Assembly (NCBI RefSeq): GCF_001570425.1 | Contig: NZ_BCSX01000019.1 | Coordinates: 1-64,000, forward strand | Length of the DNA: 64,000 bases | Direction of reading: 5' to 3' | DNA from: Mycolicibacterium brisbanense | GTDB lineage: Bacteria; Actinomycetota; Actinomycetes; Mycobacteriales; Mycobacteriaceae | Shown here: piece after piece, positions 35,491 to 44,820 of the stretch | Layout: every line of letters starts with the position of its first letter | Position numbering within the stretch: the first letter of the stretch is position 1 | Position numbers and translations under genes: made by a program | Notes under the pieces: generated by a model | What the model was told of the DNA's origin: nothing | What the model saw: only the letters and a program-made list of their open reading frames with translations | Database searches by the model: none

Positions 35491-36813
35491 CTAGAGCTTC
35501 CCCGCCGCCTTCATCGCGAGGTAGTGGTCGGCGAGGGTTGGTGCCAGATCTTCGGGCGCGGCATCGACCACGTCAACGCCGTTGCGCCGCAGCCGGGTTG
35601 CGATGGTCCGCCGGTCGTTGCGGGCCCGCTCCGCGGCTGCCGCGTCGTACACCTGCGCGGCGTCGTCGCGGCCGGCGGCCAGCCGCTCGACCCTGGGGTC
35701 TGCCACTGCCGCCAGCAGCACCTGGTGTTTCGTCGACAGCCGGGGCAGGACTGCCATGAGCCCTTCGTCGAGTGCCGAGGCGTTGAGGTCGGTCAGCAGC
35801 ACCACCAGGGCGCGTTGGCGTACCCGCCGGGTCACCGCGGCCACCATCGCTGACGCGTCGGATTCCACCAGGGCCGGTTGCAGCGGCGCCATCGCCTCCA
35901 CCAGTTGGGCCAGCAGCTCGGTGCGCGACGCGCCCCACACCCCGGCGCGGGTAACCCGGTCGAAGGCAAGGAAATCCACGTGATCACCGGCCCGCGACGC
36001 CAGGGCCGCCAATAGCAGCGCCGCATCCATCGACCAGTCCAGCCGGGGCCAGCCGCTCGGATCGCTCGCGGTCGGGTCGACACCGACGCGGCCTGCCGAC
36101 GTGCGCCCGGTGTCGAGCACGATCACCACTCGGCGGTCGCGTTCCGGCCGCCAGGTGCGCACCACCACGTCGGCCCGGCGGGCGGTGGCCCGCCAGTCGA
36201 TCGAGCGGACGTCGTCGCCGACGACATACTCACGCAGGGAATCGAATTCGGTGCCCTGCCCGCGGATCAGCACCGGTATGGCGCCATCCAGTTCGCGCAG
36301 CCGGGCCAGCCGCGACGGCAGATGCTTGCGCGACAGGAACGGCGGCAAGATCCGCACATGCCCCGCGACCGGTAATGTGCGCTGACGCCCGGCCAGGCCG
36401 AGCGGACCGATAGCCCGCACTGCGATGAACTCCGACCGTAAGTCGCCGCGCCGCACCGGCCGCAACCGAGTCGTGAGCTGAACCTGTTGTCCGGCAGCGA
36501 TATTCAATGGGTGAGTGCGGGGATCGGCGCCTGCGCTCGGAGCCCAGGCATCGCGCAACTGTCCCCGCATCCGGCGACGCCCGGTGTTGTGCACCGTCAG
36601 TACCGCGTCCACGGTCTGCCCCAGCCGTGCCGTGCTGTCCCCGCTGCGGACGATTGCCGCCGACGCGGGGCGGCCCGCCAACGTCACATCCACCCCGATC
36701 GCGATCACCAGCACCGCCAGCAGCACCACGAAAACCGTTGCCGACCAGGGCGCCAGCGCGATCGGCACAGCGGCGATCAGCGCGGCGACACCGGCGCGGC
36801 GGGTGAGGACCAT
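35491..36813 (-). CDS. DUF58-domain membrane protein (Rv3693-like)
   Basis: The 440-residue protein has two N-terminal hydrophobic helices (residues 5-45). A DUF58 segment lies near 190-240 (GTEFDSLREYVVGDDVRSIDWRATARRADVVVRTW). A von Willebrand A-like metal-site fold follows (VVIVLDTGRTSAGRV). DUF58 proteins pair with MoxR ATPases; here the MoxR gene is directly upstream with a 1-bp overlap. Confidence 0.88.
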   Translation of the reverse strand: MVLTRRAGVAALIAAVPIALAPWSATVFVVLLAVLVIAIGVDVTLAGRPASAAIVRSGDSTARLGQTVDAVLTVHNTGRRRMRGQLRDAWAPSAGADPRTHPLNIAAGQQVQLTTRLRPVRRGDLRSEFIAVRAIGPLGLAGRQRTLPVAGHVRILPPFLSRKHLPSRLARLRELDGAIPVLIRGQGTEFDSLREYVVGDDVRSIDWRATARRADVVVRTWRPERDRRVVIVLDTGRTSAGRVGVDPTASDPSGWPRLDWSMDAALLLAALASRAGDHVDFLAFDRVTRAGVWGASRTELLAQLVEAMAPLQPALVESDASAMVAAVTRRVRQRALVVLLTDLNASALDEGLMAVLPRLSTKHQVLLAAVADPRVERLAAGRDDAAQVYDAAAAERARNDRRTIATRLRRNGVDVVDAAPEDLAPTLADHYLAMKAAGKL

Positions 36814-37778
36814 CAGCGTGGGACCGGCACGGCCGCCAGGATGCCGTCGAGCACACCGTCAGGGGTGGCGCCTTCCAGCTCGGCCTCGGGACGCAACGCG
36901 ATGCGGTGTCGCAGCGTCGACCGCGCCATGGCCTTGACGTCGTCGGGCGTGACATAGTTGCGGCCGGACAACCAGGCCCAGGACCGCGCGGTGGCCAGCA
37001 GCGCGGTGCCGCCGCGTGGGGACACCCCGAGTTGAAGGGCCGGGGAATGCCTTGTGGCGCCGACGATGTCGACGATATAGCCGAGCACCTCGTCCGCGAC
37101 CAGCACCTGCCGGACCGCTTCGCGGCCGGCGGCCAACTCGGCGGCTCCGGCCACCGGCCGTACCGCGGATAGATCGCGGGGATCGAAGCCGTGAGCGTGA
37201 CGGCCCAGGATCGCGATCTCCTGATCCCGCGGCGGCAGCGGCACATTGAGTTTGAGCAAGAAACGGTCGAGCTGCGCCTCGGGCAGCTGGTAGGTGCCCT
37301 CGTACTCGATGGGGTTCTGGGTGGCCGCCACGATGAACGGGTCGGGCAGCGGCCGGGGCTGCCCGTCGACGCTGACCTGGCGCTCCTCCATGGCCTCCAA
37401 GAGCGCCGCCTGGGTTTTCGGTGGAGTCCGGTTGATTTCATCGGCGAGAAGAAGATTGGTGAACACCGGCCCGGCGCGGAATTCGAACTCGGCGGTGCGC
37501 GCGTCGTACACCAATGATCCGGTGACGTCGCCGGGCATCAGGTCGGGCGTGAACTGCACACGTTTGAATTCCAGCTGCAGCGCGGCGGCCAGGGTCCGCA
37601 CCAGCAGGGTCTTGGCCACGCCGGGCACACCTTCGAGCAGGACATGGCCGCGGCACAGCAGTGCGATGACCAGCCCGCTGACCACTGCGTCCTGCCCGAC
37701 GACCGCTTTGGCGATCTCATTTCGCAAGGACAGCAATGCATTTCGCGCTGTATCGGAATCAAGGGCGGGCTGAGTCAC
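36813..37778 (-). CDS. MoxR-type AAA+ ATPase (Rv3692-like)
   Basis: This 321-residue AAA+ chaperone-type ATPase has Walker A GVPGVAKT, Walker B NLLLADEINRTPPKTQ, the sensor motif ATQNPIEYEGTYQLPEAQLD and a C-terminal lid. It starts at GTG 37778, overlapping the DUF4350 stop. MoxR proteins act with VWA or DUF58 partners to insert metals or assemble complexes. The target here is unknown. Confidence 0.92.
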   Translation of the reverse strand: MTQPALDSDTARNALLSLRNEIAKAVVGQDAVVSGLVIALLCRGHVLLEGVPGVAKTLLVRTLAAALQLEFKRVQFTPDLMPGDVTGSLVYDARTAEFEFRAGPVFTNLLLADEINRTPPKTQAALLEAMEERQVSVDGQPRPLPDPFIVAATQNPIEYEGTYQLPEAQLDRFLLKLNVPLPPRDQEIAILGRHAHGFDPRDLSAVRPVAGAAELAAGREAVRQVLVADEVLGYIVDIVGATRHSPALQLGVSPRGGTALLATARSWAWLSGRNYVTPDDVKAMARSTLRHRIALRPEAELEGATPDGVLDGILAAVPVPR

Positions 37779-38887
37779 GACTGCGCGACCTGCCTTTCGA
37801 TGTCGTCGAGTTGATTGGCCAGAACTACAAGGTCGGGATCGGTGCCAGGGGCCGGGCCGAACAAGATGTGCCCGACGGTGCCGGCGTCACCTCCGCCGCG
37901 TGCGGCGACTGCGGCAGCGACCGCCTGGGGCGCGGCGCCGGTGGTGAGCCCGAGGCGCGGCAGCAGCCGCATCACGGTGGCCGACCGCAGGGCGTCGGCA
38001 GCACGGTCGCGCGCGCGACGGCTGCGGTACAGCCGCCCGCGGCCCTCGACCGTCTCGGACGCGCGCACCACCACCGGCAGCGATTCAGCGACGAGGGGTC
38101 CGAGTCGCCGGGCGCTGGCCACCGCGAGCAGCAGCACAACAAGGGCCAGCTGCAGCACGACCCACCGAACCTGTCTGGGCAGCAGATCGGAAATGCCGGT
38201 GTTGCCGGGTGATTCGCCTTCGGGGTGCTGGGGCGCATACCAGATCACCCGGGACCGGTCACCGGCCAGATTCATCGCGAGGGCGGCATTGCCGGCCTTG
38301 AGCAGGCCGCCATTGGCCATGAAGTCCCCGGTGCCCACGACGGTGATGGTTCGACCACCGTCCTGGTAGCGCACCACAGCGCCCTCGTAGCACCGCGTCA
38401 CCTTCGTGTCGCCGACGGGCTCGAACGTGTTGGTCAGGCCGAGCTCGACATCACCGGAGCGGGCGGCTTCGGGCAGATCGCAGTCGGGGGCACCCCCGCC
38501 GAACGAACTGGCCTTGCCCTGTTTGATCTTCGGTGCCAACGCCTCTCGGGTCTTGCCGACGGGTTCGATCAGCAGCAGATCGCCCGGCGCCGAGGCCAGC
38601 TGGTGCAACTGATCGTCATCGGACAGATACAACGTCTGCGCGGCTACCACCAGGCTGTCGGGAGTAGCGGCGCGCTGCACGTCGCCGACCGTGTTGGCGG
38701 TGATCACGTCGATACCGTGCTGGCGCAGCAGCGAGACCAGGGCATGCGCGCCGTCGGGTCCGGTCGCTTCGGGATCGAGCCTGCCGCCCGGGCGCGGGGC
38801 GGTCAGGTAGGTGCTGACCGCGGCCACCGCGACGATGGCAACCGCAGCCAGCAGCACCCATCGCGCTGTGCGCCAACGCAACGTCAT
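37775..38887 (-). CDS. DUF4350-domain membrane protein (Rv3691-like)
   Basis: The 370-residue protein has an N-terminal helix (residues 8-28). An extracytoplasmic DUF4350 domain follows (PDGAHALVSLLRQHGIDVI; LLLIEPVGKTREAL). A second helix lies near 255-275 (WVVLQLALVVLLLAVAS) before a cytosolic tail. ATG 38887 overlaps the stop of the upstream gene by ATGA, supporting this start over a TTG at 38902. Confidence 0.85.
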   Translation of the reverse strand: MTLRWRTARWVLLAAVAIVAVAAVSTYLTAPRPGGRLDPEATGPDGAHALVSLLRQHGIDVITANTVGDVQRAATPDSLVVAAQTLYLSDDDQLHQLASAPGDLLLIEPVGKTREALAPKIKQGKASSFGGGAPDCDLPEAARSGDVELGLTNTFEPVGDTKVTRCYEGAVVRYQDGGRTITVVGTGDFMANGGLLKAGNAALAMNLAGDRSRVIWYAPQHPEGESPGNTGISDLLPRQVRWVVLQLALVVLLLAVASARRLGPLVAESLPVVVRASETVEGRGRLYRSRRARDRAADALRSATVMRLLPRLGLTTGAAPQAVAAAVAARGGGDAGTVGHILFGPAPGTDPDLVVLANQLDDIERQVAQS

Positions 38888-39537
38888 CGCACCGGTGTCC
38901 AACCGTCGGTACCGGTGGTTGCCGCTGCGGCGCCGACCGGCGTGCGGCCATGGTCGCGCAACCGGCCGTCGAGATCGGCGATCGTCCGGTACGCCGATTC
39001 GCTGCCCGGCTGTTCACCGTAGGTGACGTCGTTGAATGTGCCTGCGGCGCTGAATAGTTCGCTCGACAGATCGCCGAGGGTGACTGATGCGTCGCGCGCC
39101 AGTTCGGTCGCGGTTCTGCCCGGCACCGGGTCGAGAACCCCCGTCTCCTCCAGATGTCTGGCCACCGCGCGCAGCCGGTGACGAATGGCGGCCGCCCAAT
39201 TGCCTTGGGCCGCATACTGCTCGGCCGTGCGGCGATGTTCGGCCGCGCTGAGCTCCTGACTGCCGAACAGCGCGTACTGGCGGCCGCGGTTGGTGCGCAT
39301 CGTACGCCGCGCCGTCCGCACGGCAATCACCACGGCCAGCACGAGCAGGATCGCCAGTACGGCGATGGTGAACCAGCCGCCTGGGATCTTCGAACCCTGC
39401 ATGGCCAGCCGATAGAACAGCTCGGTGATCCAGTCGAGGAACTGCTGCGTCGCCGACGATCTCGGGTAGATCGGCTTGCTGAGCTCGTTTTGCGCGGCGT
39501 CGTGCGCGGCGTCGCGGTCGATGTCGATGGCGCTCAC
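38884..39537 (-). CDS. DUF4129-domain membrane protein (Rv3690-like)
   Basis: The 217-residue protein has one transmembrane helix (residues 54-76, WFTIAVLAILLVLAVVIAV). A C-terminal DUF4129 domain follows (GNWAAAIRHRLRAVARHLEE, GRTATELARDA). It starts at GTG 39537, one base after the stop of the membrane protein gene upstream. It belongs to the MoxR block. Confidence 0.85.
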   Translation of the reverse strand: MSAIDIDRDAAHDAAQNELSKPIYPRSSATQQFLDWITELFYRLAMQGSKIPGGWFTIAVLAILLVLAVVIAVRTARRTMRTNRGRQYALFGSQELSAAEHRRTAEQYAAQGNWAAAIRHRLRAVARHLEETGVLDPVPGRTATELARDASVTLGDLSSELFSAAGTFNDVTYGEQPGSESAYRTIADLDGRLRDHGRTPVGAAAATTGTDGWTPVR

Positions 39538-39538
39538 G

Positions 39539-40795
39539 TCACCTCGGCTGAGTCAGCCACAGTTGGTCGGTGGATTCGGCAGGCCCGGCCGCACCCGTCT
39601 GCAGCACCAGGTCGAAGGCCTCGGCGCGGATGCGCCGGTCGGTGTAGAGCAGCACGACCACACCCGCGTTGAACGGCGCAGTGATGATCTGTCCGATGAC
39701 ACTGCCGATCGCCGAGACGATCAGCCCCGGTATCGAGATGCCGGACGGCGAGCCGCTGAGCAGCCCGCCCACGATGCCGAACGGTATGCCGACCGCCGCG
39801 GCGACCAGGCTGGCCACGATGCCCGCCAACAGCCAGATGCCCAGCACGCGCCAGAAGTCGCCCTTCACCAGAGCGAACGACCGTGCGATGGCGGCGAATA
39901 TCCGTTGTTGTTCCAGCACGATCAGCGGCGGCGCGAACAGCAGCACGGTGCCCGCGTAGACGAGCCCGACGATGGCCGCCAACACCAGCGGCGCACCGAC
40001 GACGAACGCCGCCACGCCACCGCCCGCGCTCGCGGCGATCACGATGATGAGCGCGATGATCGCGCCGATCAGACCGAATGCCAAGGCTTCCAGCGCAGTC
40101 AGGCCGAGCAACGCCCAGAACCTGCCGCGCAGCCGCTGCCAGGCCTCGCCGATGGTGATCGTTCCACCGAAGACGGCACGCCCCACCACCGTTGTGAGCA
40201 TGCCGCTGAGCAACACCCCCGACAGCGCCGCGACGATGACGCCGGCCAGGCTGCCCGCAGAGACCAATGCGAGAGCTTCCGGCGACGGCGTATCACCCTG
40301 CAGGGTCGAGGTGTAATCGCCGAACGTGGTCAGCGGGCCGATCTGCAGCAGCAGCGATATGACCTGCGCGACCACGACGACGACGGTGGTGAGCCCGAGC
40401 GTGGCCTTGGGGTTGGCCCGCACGTAGCCGACGGCGCCGTTGAAGATGTCCGAAAGGCTCAGTGGCCGTAGCGGTATGACTCCCGGCTTGAATGCCACCG
40501 AGTAGCCCGGTGGGGGCCCGTAGGGCGGATAGCCGGGCGGCGGTCCGTAACCAGGTGGTGGCGGTCCGTAGCCCGGTGGCGGCGCGTAACCGGGCGGCGG
40601 TCCGTAACCGGGTGGTGGCGGCGGATACCCGGGTGGCGGCGCGTAGCCGGGTGGTGGTGCGTAGCCAGGGGGTGGCGGCGGATAACCCGGTGGCGGTCCG
40701 TAACCGGGTGGTGGCGTGTAACCGGGCGGGGGTCCGTAACCCGGCTGGCCCGGCGGCGGCGGGTACGGCGAATACCCGCCGGCGTCGTTGGTCAT
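39539..40795 (-). CDS. Proline/glycine-rich membrane protein (Rv3689-like)
   Basis: The 418-residue protein opens with about 95 residues of PPGYGPPPGY-type repeats. About six transmembrane segments follow, similar to the membrane domain of glycerophosphodiester phosphodiesterases (LSLSDIFNGAVGYVRANPKA; RSFALVKGDFWRVLGIWLLA). It is the first gene of the leftward MoxR block. The repeats make the N-terminus intrinsically disordered and probably cytosolic. Confidence 0.85.
   Translation of the reverse strand: MTNDAGGYSPYPPPPGQPGYGPPPGYTPPPGYGPPPGYPPPPPGYAPPPGYAPPPGYPPPPPGYGPPPGYAPPPGYGPPPPGYGPPPGYPPYGPPPGYSVAFKPGVIPLRPLSLSDIFNGAVGYVRANPKATLGLTTVVVVVAQVISLLLQIGPLTTFGDYTSTLQGDTPSPEALALVSAGSLAGVIVAALSGVLLSGMLTTVVGRAVFGGTITIGEAWQRLRGRFWALLGLTALEALAFGLIGAIIALIIVIAASAGGGVAAFVVGAPLVLAAIVGLVYAGTVLLFAPPLIVLEQQRIFAAIARSFALVKGDFWRVLGIWLLAGIVASLVAAAVGIPFGIVGGLLSGSPSGISIPGLIVSAIGSVIGQIITAPFNAGVVVLLYTDRRIRAEAFDLVLQTGAAGPAESTDQLWLTQPR
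40497..40779 (-). repeat. Tandem PPGY coding repeats
   Basis: Degenerate 12- to 18-bp units encoding PPGY/PPPGY are repeated about 20 times at the start of the membrane protein gene. Such tracts are prone to slippage and length variation. Confidence 0.8.
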
Positions 40796-40864
40796 CTCTC
40801 CATCCTGTCGATCACCGGCAAAATTGACAACGTGACCTGCCGCCGGGCGGCGTAGGTTGTGGCC

Positions 40865-41329
40865 ATGGCCGAACTCAAGGACCGGTTGCGCGCGGATCTG
40901 ACCGCGGCGATGAAGTCGCAGGACAAGTTGCGAACCGCGACGCTGCGAATGTTGTTGGCCGCGATACAGACCGAGGAGGTCTCCGGCAAGGAGGCGCGTG
41001 AGCTGTCCGACGCCGAAGTGATCGCCGTGCTGGCCCGCGAATCCAGGAAGCGCGGGGAAGCCGCCGCGATTTACACGCAGAACGGGCGTGGTGAGTTGGC
41101 GGCCAACGAGCATGCCGAGGCCAGGGTCATCGACGAATACCTGCCGACGCCGTTGACCGACGCCGAGTTGGCCGATGTCGCCGACTCGGCCATCGCTCAG
41201 GTGGCCGAGGACATCGGCGAGCGACCGAGCATGCGTCAGATGGGGCAGGTGATGAAGGTCGCGACGGCGATCGCCGACGGTAAGGCGGACGGCGCGCGGT
41301 TGTCGGCGGCCGTGAAAGCGCGGTTGTAG
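40865..41329 (+). CDS. GatB/YqeY-domain protein
   Basis: The 154-residue helical protein of the YqeY family opens with LKDRLRADLTAAMKSQDKLR. It continues with YTQNGRGELAANEHAEARVIDEYLPTPL and a QMGQVMKVA C-terminal stretch. The family resembles the tRNA-binding domain of GatB, but a free-standing role is not established. ATG 40865 is chosen over an in-frame GTG at 40859. Homologue: Rv3688c. Confidence 0.9.
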   Translation: MAELKDRLRADLTAAMKSQDKLRTATLRMLLAAIQTEEVSGKEARELSDAEVIAVLARESRKRGEAAAIYTQNGRGELAANEHAEARVIDEYLPTPLTDAELADVADSAIAQVAEDIGERPSMRQMGQVMKVATAIADGKADGARLSAAVKARL

Positions 41330-41330
41330 C

Positions 41331-41528
41331 TCAGCTGAGGGCGGCCAGCTCGGCACTCACGCGGCGCTCCACCAGAAGCGGGATGAAGTCGCGGACGGAG
41401 CTGTCCTGAAATCGGGTGTGGGCGGCGAGTACCGCGGTGGACACACGAGCGGGCGGGACCTCTGCGAAGCGCTTCACCAATCGCTCCTCGACGTCAGCCA
41501 CCAGTTCCCGCTCGTTTTTTCCCAACAC
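41331..41528 (-). CDS. Three-helix bundle dimerisation-type small protein
   Basis: This 65-residue all-helical protein has the pattern LVADVEERLVKRFAEVPPAR, LAAHTRFQDSSVRDFIPLLVERRV. It matches a common mycobacterial small-protein family annotated as a three-helix bundle dimerisation domain. Its stop lies 1 bp from the yqeY stop, convergent. The function is unknown. Confidence 0.75.
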   Translation of the reverse strand: MLGKNERELVADVEERLVKRFAEVPPARVSTAVLAAHTRFQDSSVRDFIPLLVERRVSAELAALS

Positions 41529-41605
41529 GGAAATAATTGTCTGATCTGTGGGTTTATCGCGTCAACGCGCGCTTCGTCACAGTCCTCGACACGTGTCAAA
41601 GCGGG

Positions 41606-42394
41606 TCACAGGCGCCAGAGTGCTTCCTGGGTGGTGCTGGCGACCAGCGTCCCGTCCAGCGCATAGAGCGATCCGACCGACAGGCCTCGCGAATCGTTGT
41701 GATTCACCGACCGCACCTCGTACCGGTGCCACTGCTCGGGCTGGAACGGGCGGTGAAACCAGATCGCGTGGTCCAGGCTGGCGGCGAAACCGAGATTGCG
41801 TCGCAACTCGACATGGGGCGGCAGCGCGGCCGGGACCGGACCCAGGTCAGACATGAACGCCAGTGTTGCGGCCCTGATCAACGGATCGTCCTCGATCTGT
41901 TTGCGTGATCTGATCCAGAACGGCGGGACCGCGAACTCCGTTTCGTCGCCGGGCACGGTGCGCAGCTCGAACCAGTCACCGAAGTCGAGCATTGTCTCTT
42001 TCGGTGCGGCAGAGTCGAATTCAAGGTTGGACGGAAGGTCGGGGTACCAGTCCTCACCCGGCTCGGGCAAGTGGAACGACGCGATCATCTCCAGGATCAC
42101 CGCGCCGTTCTGGATCGCGGTGACCCGGCGGGTGTCGAAGCTGCGGCCATCGCGGGTGCGCTCGACCTGGAATTCGACCTCGGCGTCGTAACGACCCCCG
42201 CGGACGAAGTATGCGTGCAGCGACTGCGGTAGTTTGCCGGGCCCGACGGTGGCCCCCGCTGCGGCCAGCGCCTGAGCGGCGATGAGCCCGCCGTAGAGGC
42301 GCGCAACTGCCGAGCGTTTGGGCTCGTGGATCCGGAAGGTGTCGCCGTCCCGCTCGAACTTCAGCAGTCGGGCGATCCAGCTCTGCGCGGTCAT
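41606..42394 (-). CDS. tesB: Acyl-CoA thioesterase II
   Basis: The 262-residue double hot-dog protein is of the TesB type. The first fold has RLYGGLIAAQALAAAG and LHAYFVRGG, and the second has AATLAFMSDLG, ASLDHAIWFHRPF and the conserved SRGLSVGSLYALDGTLVAST. It hydrolyses acyl-CoA to free fatty acid and CoA. ATG 42394 starts a typical N-terminus; longer frames add nothing recognisable. It lies 37 bp downstream of the SRPBCC gene on the same strand. Confidence 0.93.
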   Translation of the reverse strand: MTAQSWIARLLKFERDGDTFRIHEPKRSAVARLYGGLIAAQALAAAGATVGPGKLPQSLHAYFVRGGRYDAEVEFQVERTRDGRSFDTRRVTAIQNGAVILEMIASFHLPEPGEDWYPDLPSNLEFDSAAPKETMLDFGDWFELRTVPGDETEFAVPPFWIRSRKQIEDDPLIRAATLAFMSDLGPVPAALPPHVELRRNLGFAASLDHAIWFHRPFQPEQWHRYEVRSVNHNDSRGLSVGSLYALDGTLVASTTQEALWRL

Positions 42395-42431
42395 CGACCA
42401 GACGCTATCAACCACTTGGTTGGGAGCTATC

Positions 42432-42929
42432 TCACACCTGTCCGGCGAAGTATCGTTCACCGTCGGAGGCGAGCCGGCCGAATGCCGCCTTGACCACCGG
42501 CGCCAACGCCTTGAAGGGCAGCGCGAACGCCGGCTTCGGCTCGATCGCCACGATCCAGGTGAACTGCGTCTGGCTATCGCCCGCAGGCTCGATCAGGTAG
42601 TCCTCGGCGAACCGGCGCAGCGACGGAATGTTCGCATGGTCCACGGCGAACGAGTACCGGCGGCCGTCCTCCCACCGGAAGAACGTCTCGTGCACCTTCA
42701 CCACGCCCGGCGCCAGCGCCACCTCGCGGGAGGTGCCGACACCGAATGGGCGCGGAGACAGCCAGGTGATCTTGGTGACCGACGGCCCCCAGGCGGCCAG
42801 CGACTCGTCGGAGGTCAGCGAATCCCACACGCGCTCGGGCGTGGCAGCAAAACGCTTGGCGTACCGGAAGATGTGCGGCGCAGTGGTGAAGAACTCGGGG
42901 TCGGCGGTTTCCAGCGTGAACCGGGGCAT
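42432..42929 (-). CDS. SRPBCC-family protein
   Basis: The 165-residue START-like fold protein has a helix-grip core: ATPERVWDSLTSDESLAAWG, GTSREVALAPGVVKVHETFF, EDYLIEPAGDSQTQFTW. It could bind a hydrophobic ligand such as a lipid or polyketide. It lies just upstream of tesB in the same direction, which suggests a lipid-related role, but that is only inference. Confidence 0.8.
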   Translation of the reverse strand: MPRFTLETADPEFFTTAPHIFRYAKRFAATPERVWDSLTSDESLAAWGPSVTKITWLSPRPFGVGTSREVALAPGVVKVHETFFRWEDGRRYSFAVDHANIPSLRRFAEDYLIEPAGDSQTQFTWIVAIEPKPAFALPFKALAPVVKAAFGRLASDGERYFAGQV

Positions 42930-42975
42930 GGGTTGAGCATGCCAGGGCCTCAGCCCGGTGTGCGATAGTCCGGGT

Positions 42976-44118
42976 ATGGGGAGAACCGATGAGCTCCTCG
43001 TCGACCGCTACGAGGTGCGCAGCATCCTGGGTCGCGGCGGGATGGCCGAGGTTCGCGACGGGTGGGACACCCGGCTGGCGCGCCCGGTCGCGATCAAGTT
43101 GCTGCACGCGGGCTGGGTGACCGATCACGGTCTGCGGCGCCGGTTCGACGACGAGGCCCGCGCCGCCGCGGCACTCAACCATCCGAACATCGTCGTGGTC
43201 CACGACAGCGGGGAGCATCACGGCACGCCGTTCATCGTCATGGAGCGGCTGCCCGGGCGTTCCCTTGCCGACGAGATCGCCGCCGGGCCGATGTCGGTCG
43301 ACCGGGTTCGCGCCGTGCTGGCCGACGTGCTCGCGGGTCTGTCGGCCGCCCACGCTGCCGGCATCCTGCACCGCGACATCAAACCGGGCAACGTCCTCAT
43401 CACGACCTCCGGTACCGCCAAGCTCTCCGACTTCGGCATCGCCAAGACCGAAGGCGGCAGCCACACGCGTACCGGTGAACTGTTCGGAACCATGAGTTAT
43501 CTGAGCCCGCAACGACTTACGGGCCAGCCCGCGTCGCCGTCGGACGATCTGTACGCCGTCGGTGTCCTCGGCTACGAAGCGCTGACGGGCCTGCGGCCGT
43601 TCGACCGGGACAACCCGGCGGCCACCATGCGGGCCATCCTCGACGAGCCGGCCGTGCCGATCAGAAAGCTGCGCCCCGACGTCGATCCCGGTGTGGTGTT
43701 CGTGGTGGAGTCGGCGATGGCCCGCGAGCCGCAGTTCCGGTTCGGTGACGCCGAAGCCATGCGCGCGGCCTTGACCGGACAGCCTGCGCGCCCGGCGACC
43801 CGGGTGATGACGACGCCGCTGCCGATGATGCAGCCGGCGTCGACGGTCCTGCCACCTGCGCCGGCTCACCCGTCGGGGCGGCGCTCGCGCCTCAAGATCG
43901 GGCTGATCGCCGCAGTGGCCGCCGCCGCGGTGATCCTCGGCGTCATCCTGCTGGCCGTCGATCGTTCACCAGAAAAGGCGCCCGCGTCGCCGGTAGCCCC
44001 GCCGACGACGACGGAGCCCACGGCTCTCATGGGTGTCGTGCCACACCCGCCGACCGCGGACCAGGGCGAAGAGAAGCCGCCGCCACACGGCAAGAAGAAG
44101 GGCCGCCACGGCGATTGA
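42976..44118 (+). CDS. Transmembrane serine/threonine protein kinase
   Basis: This 380-residue Hanks-type kinase has the glycine loop ILGRGGMAEV, the catalytic lysine in VAIKLL and the loop HRDIKPGNVL. It also has DFGIAK and an activation segment leading to GTMSYLSPQRL, where the usual APE triplet is replaced. After a proline-rich linker, a single transmembrane helix (KIGLIAAVAAAAVILGVILL, about residue 315) is followed by a short proline-rich exterior tail. No PASTA or other sensor domain is present. Confidence 0.92.
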   Translation: MGRTDELLVDRYEVRSILGRGGMAEVRDGWDTRLARPVAIKLLHAGWVTDHGLRRRFDDEARAAAALNHPNIVVVHDSGEHHGTPFIVMERLPGRSLADEIAAGPMSVDRVRAVLADVLAGLSAAHAAGILHRDIKPGNVLITTSGTAKLSDFGIAKTEGGSHTRTGELFGTMSYLSPQRLTGQPASPSDDLYAVGVLGYEALTGLRPFDRDNPAATMRAILDEPAVPIRKLRPDVDPGVVFVVESAMAREPQFRFGDAEAMRAALTGQPARPATRVMTTPLPMMQPASTVLPPAPAHPSGRRSRLKIGLIAAVAAAAVILGVILLAVDRSPEKAPASPVAPPTTTEPTALMGVVPHPPTADQGEEKPPPHGKKKGRHGD

Positions 44119-44201
44119 GGCGTGGCTCAGACAGGGCGGTTGGCTTCGATGGTGGCGAACAACCCATGCTCTTCTTCGGGTGGGCTGGGCCGTGGGAACG
44201 G

Positions 44202-44477
44202 TCACCCGACCTGTAGATCGACACTGCTGGTCTCGACGCCATCGGGTTCCCAGGGGCGCTTGAGCGTGAACGTCAACACGAAAGAGCCCGGCCGATCCGC
44301 CCGGACCTCGAAATGCTGGACGCCGCTGCCCCCGACCACATCGGGCGGCGGGGGAGTGAAGGTGGTGTTGACGACGGCGACGCCATCAGGGACTTGTTGG
44401 ACGTCCCATTTGTAACCGGTCGACGGCGACGATGACAGGTCGATGGTGACGACTTCTCCCACATGCGCCGTGATCAT
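44202..44477 (-). CDS. Chagasin-like inhibitor of papain-family cysteine proteases (I42)
   Basis: This 91-residue immunoglobulin-like inhibitor shows the three I42 loop motifs. The L2 loop SSPSTGYKW (NPTTGY-type, residues 16-24), a GG-containing L4 loop (DVVGGSGVQHFEV) and the L6 loop RPWEP line up with chagasin. It lacks a signal peptide, so the protein should stay in the cytosol unless another export route is used. A C1 protease gene starts 344 bp away in the opposite direction, so its partner is probably that enzyme. Confidence 0.8.
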   Translation of the reverse strand: MITAHVGEVVTIDLSSSPSTGYKWDVQQVPDGVAVVNTTFTPPPPDVVGGSGVQHFEVRADRPGSFVLTFTLKRPWEPDGVETSSVDLQVG

Positions 44478-44820
44478 TGTTTCATCCGTCCCTCTGGATC
44501 CGGTGTTCTGGACAAATTCTACTGTCTGCGGTAAGGCCCGCAGCTCCCATCATTGCGAATGCAAGAATCGCACAAAAGTGAGCTTTCTCGAACCAGTGAT
44601 CGAATACTCACTTCATCGCTGAGTATCCGGCACCGGTTATAGGTAGCGCTTCTCACCAACGTCTACGTGCGACATATCGCCTGTTCGTCCTGCTGGGTAG
44701 GGCGCCGAATTCGAGTAGCTGACTACGCTTTTCCCCTTGGCCTGGCGAATCTAATGTGGCCTCAACCCGGGTTCCCGAAAAACTGCGAATAACTTTCGCC
44801 AGGAATGAATGGAGACCATC
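44478..44820. other. Divergent promoter region of the inhibitor/protease pair
   Basis: The 343-bp gap carries no gene. It contains a perfect palindrome AACCCGGGTT (44764-44773) about 48 bp before the protease, and a separated AGTGAG/CTCACT inverted pair near 44578 and 44606. Both promoters must lie here. Confidence 0.5.

Noticed and set aside
40497..40779. Regular short repeats that could suggest a CRISPR array or VNTR
   Set aside because: Units of 12-18 bp are in frame and encode PPGY repeats; there are no spacers of constant length.
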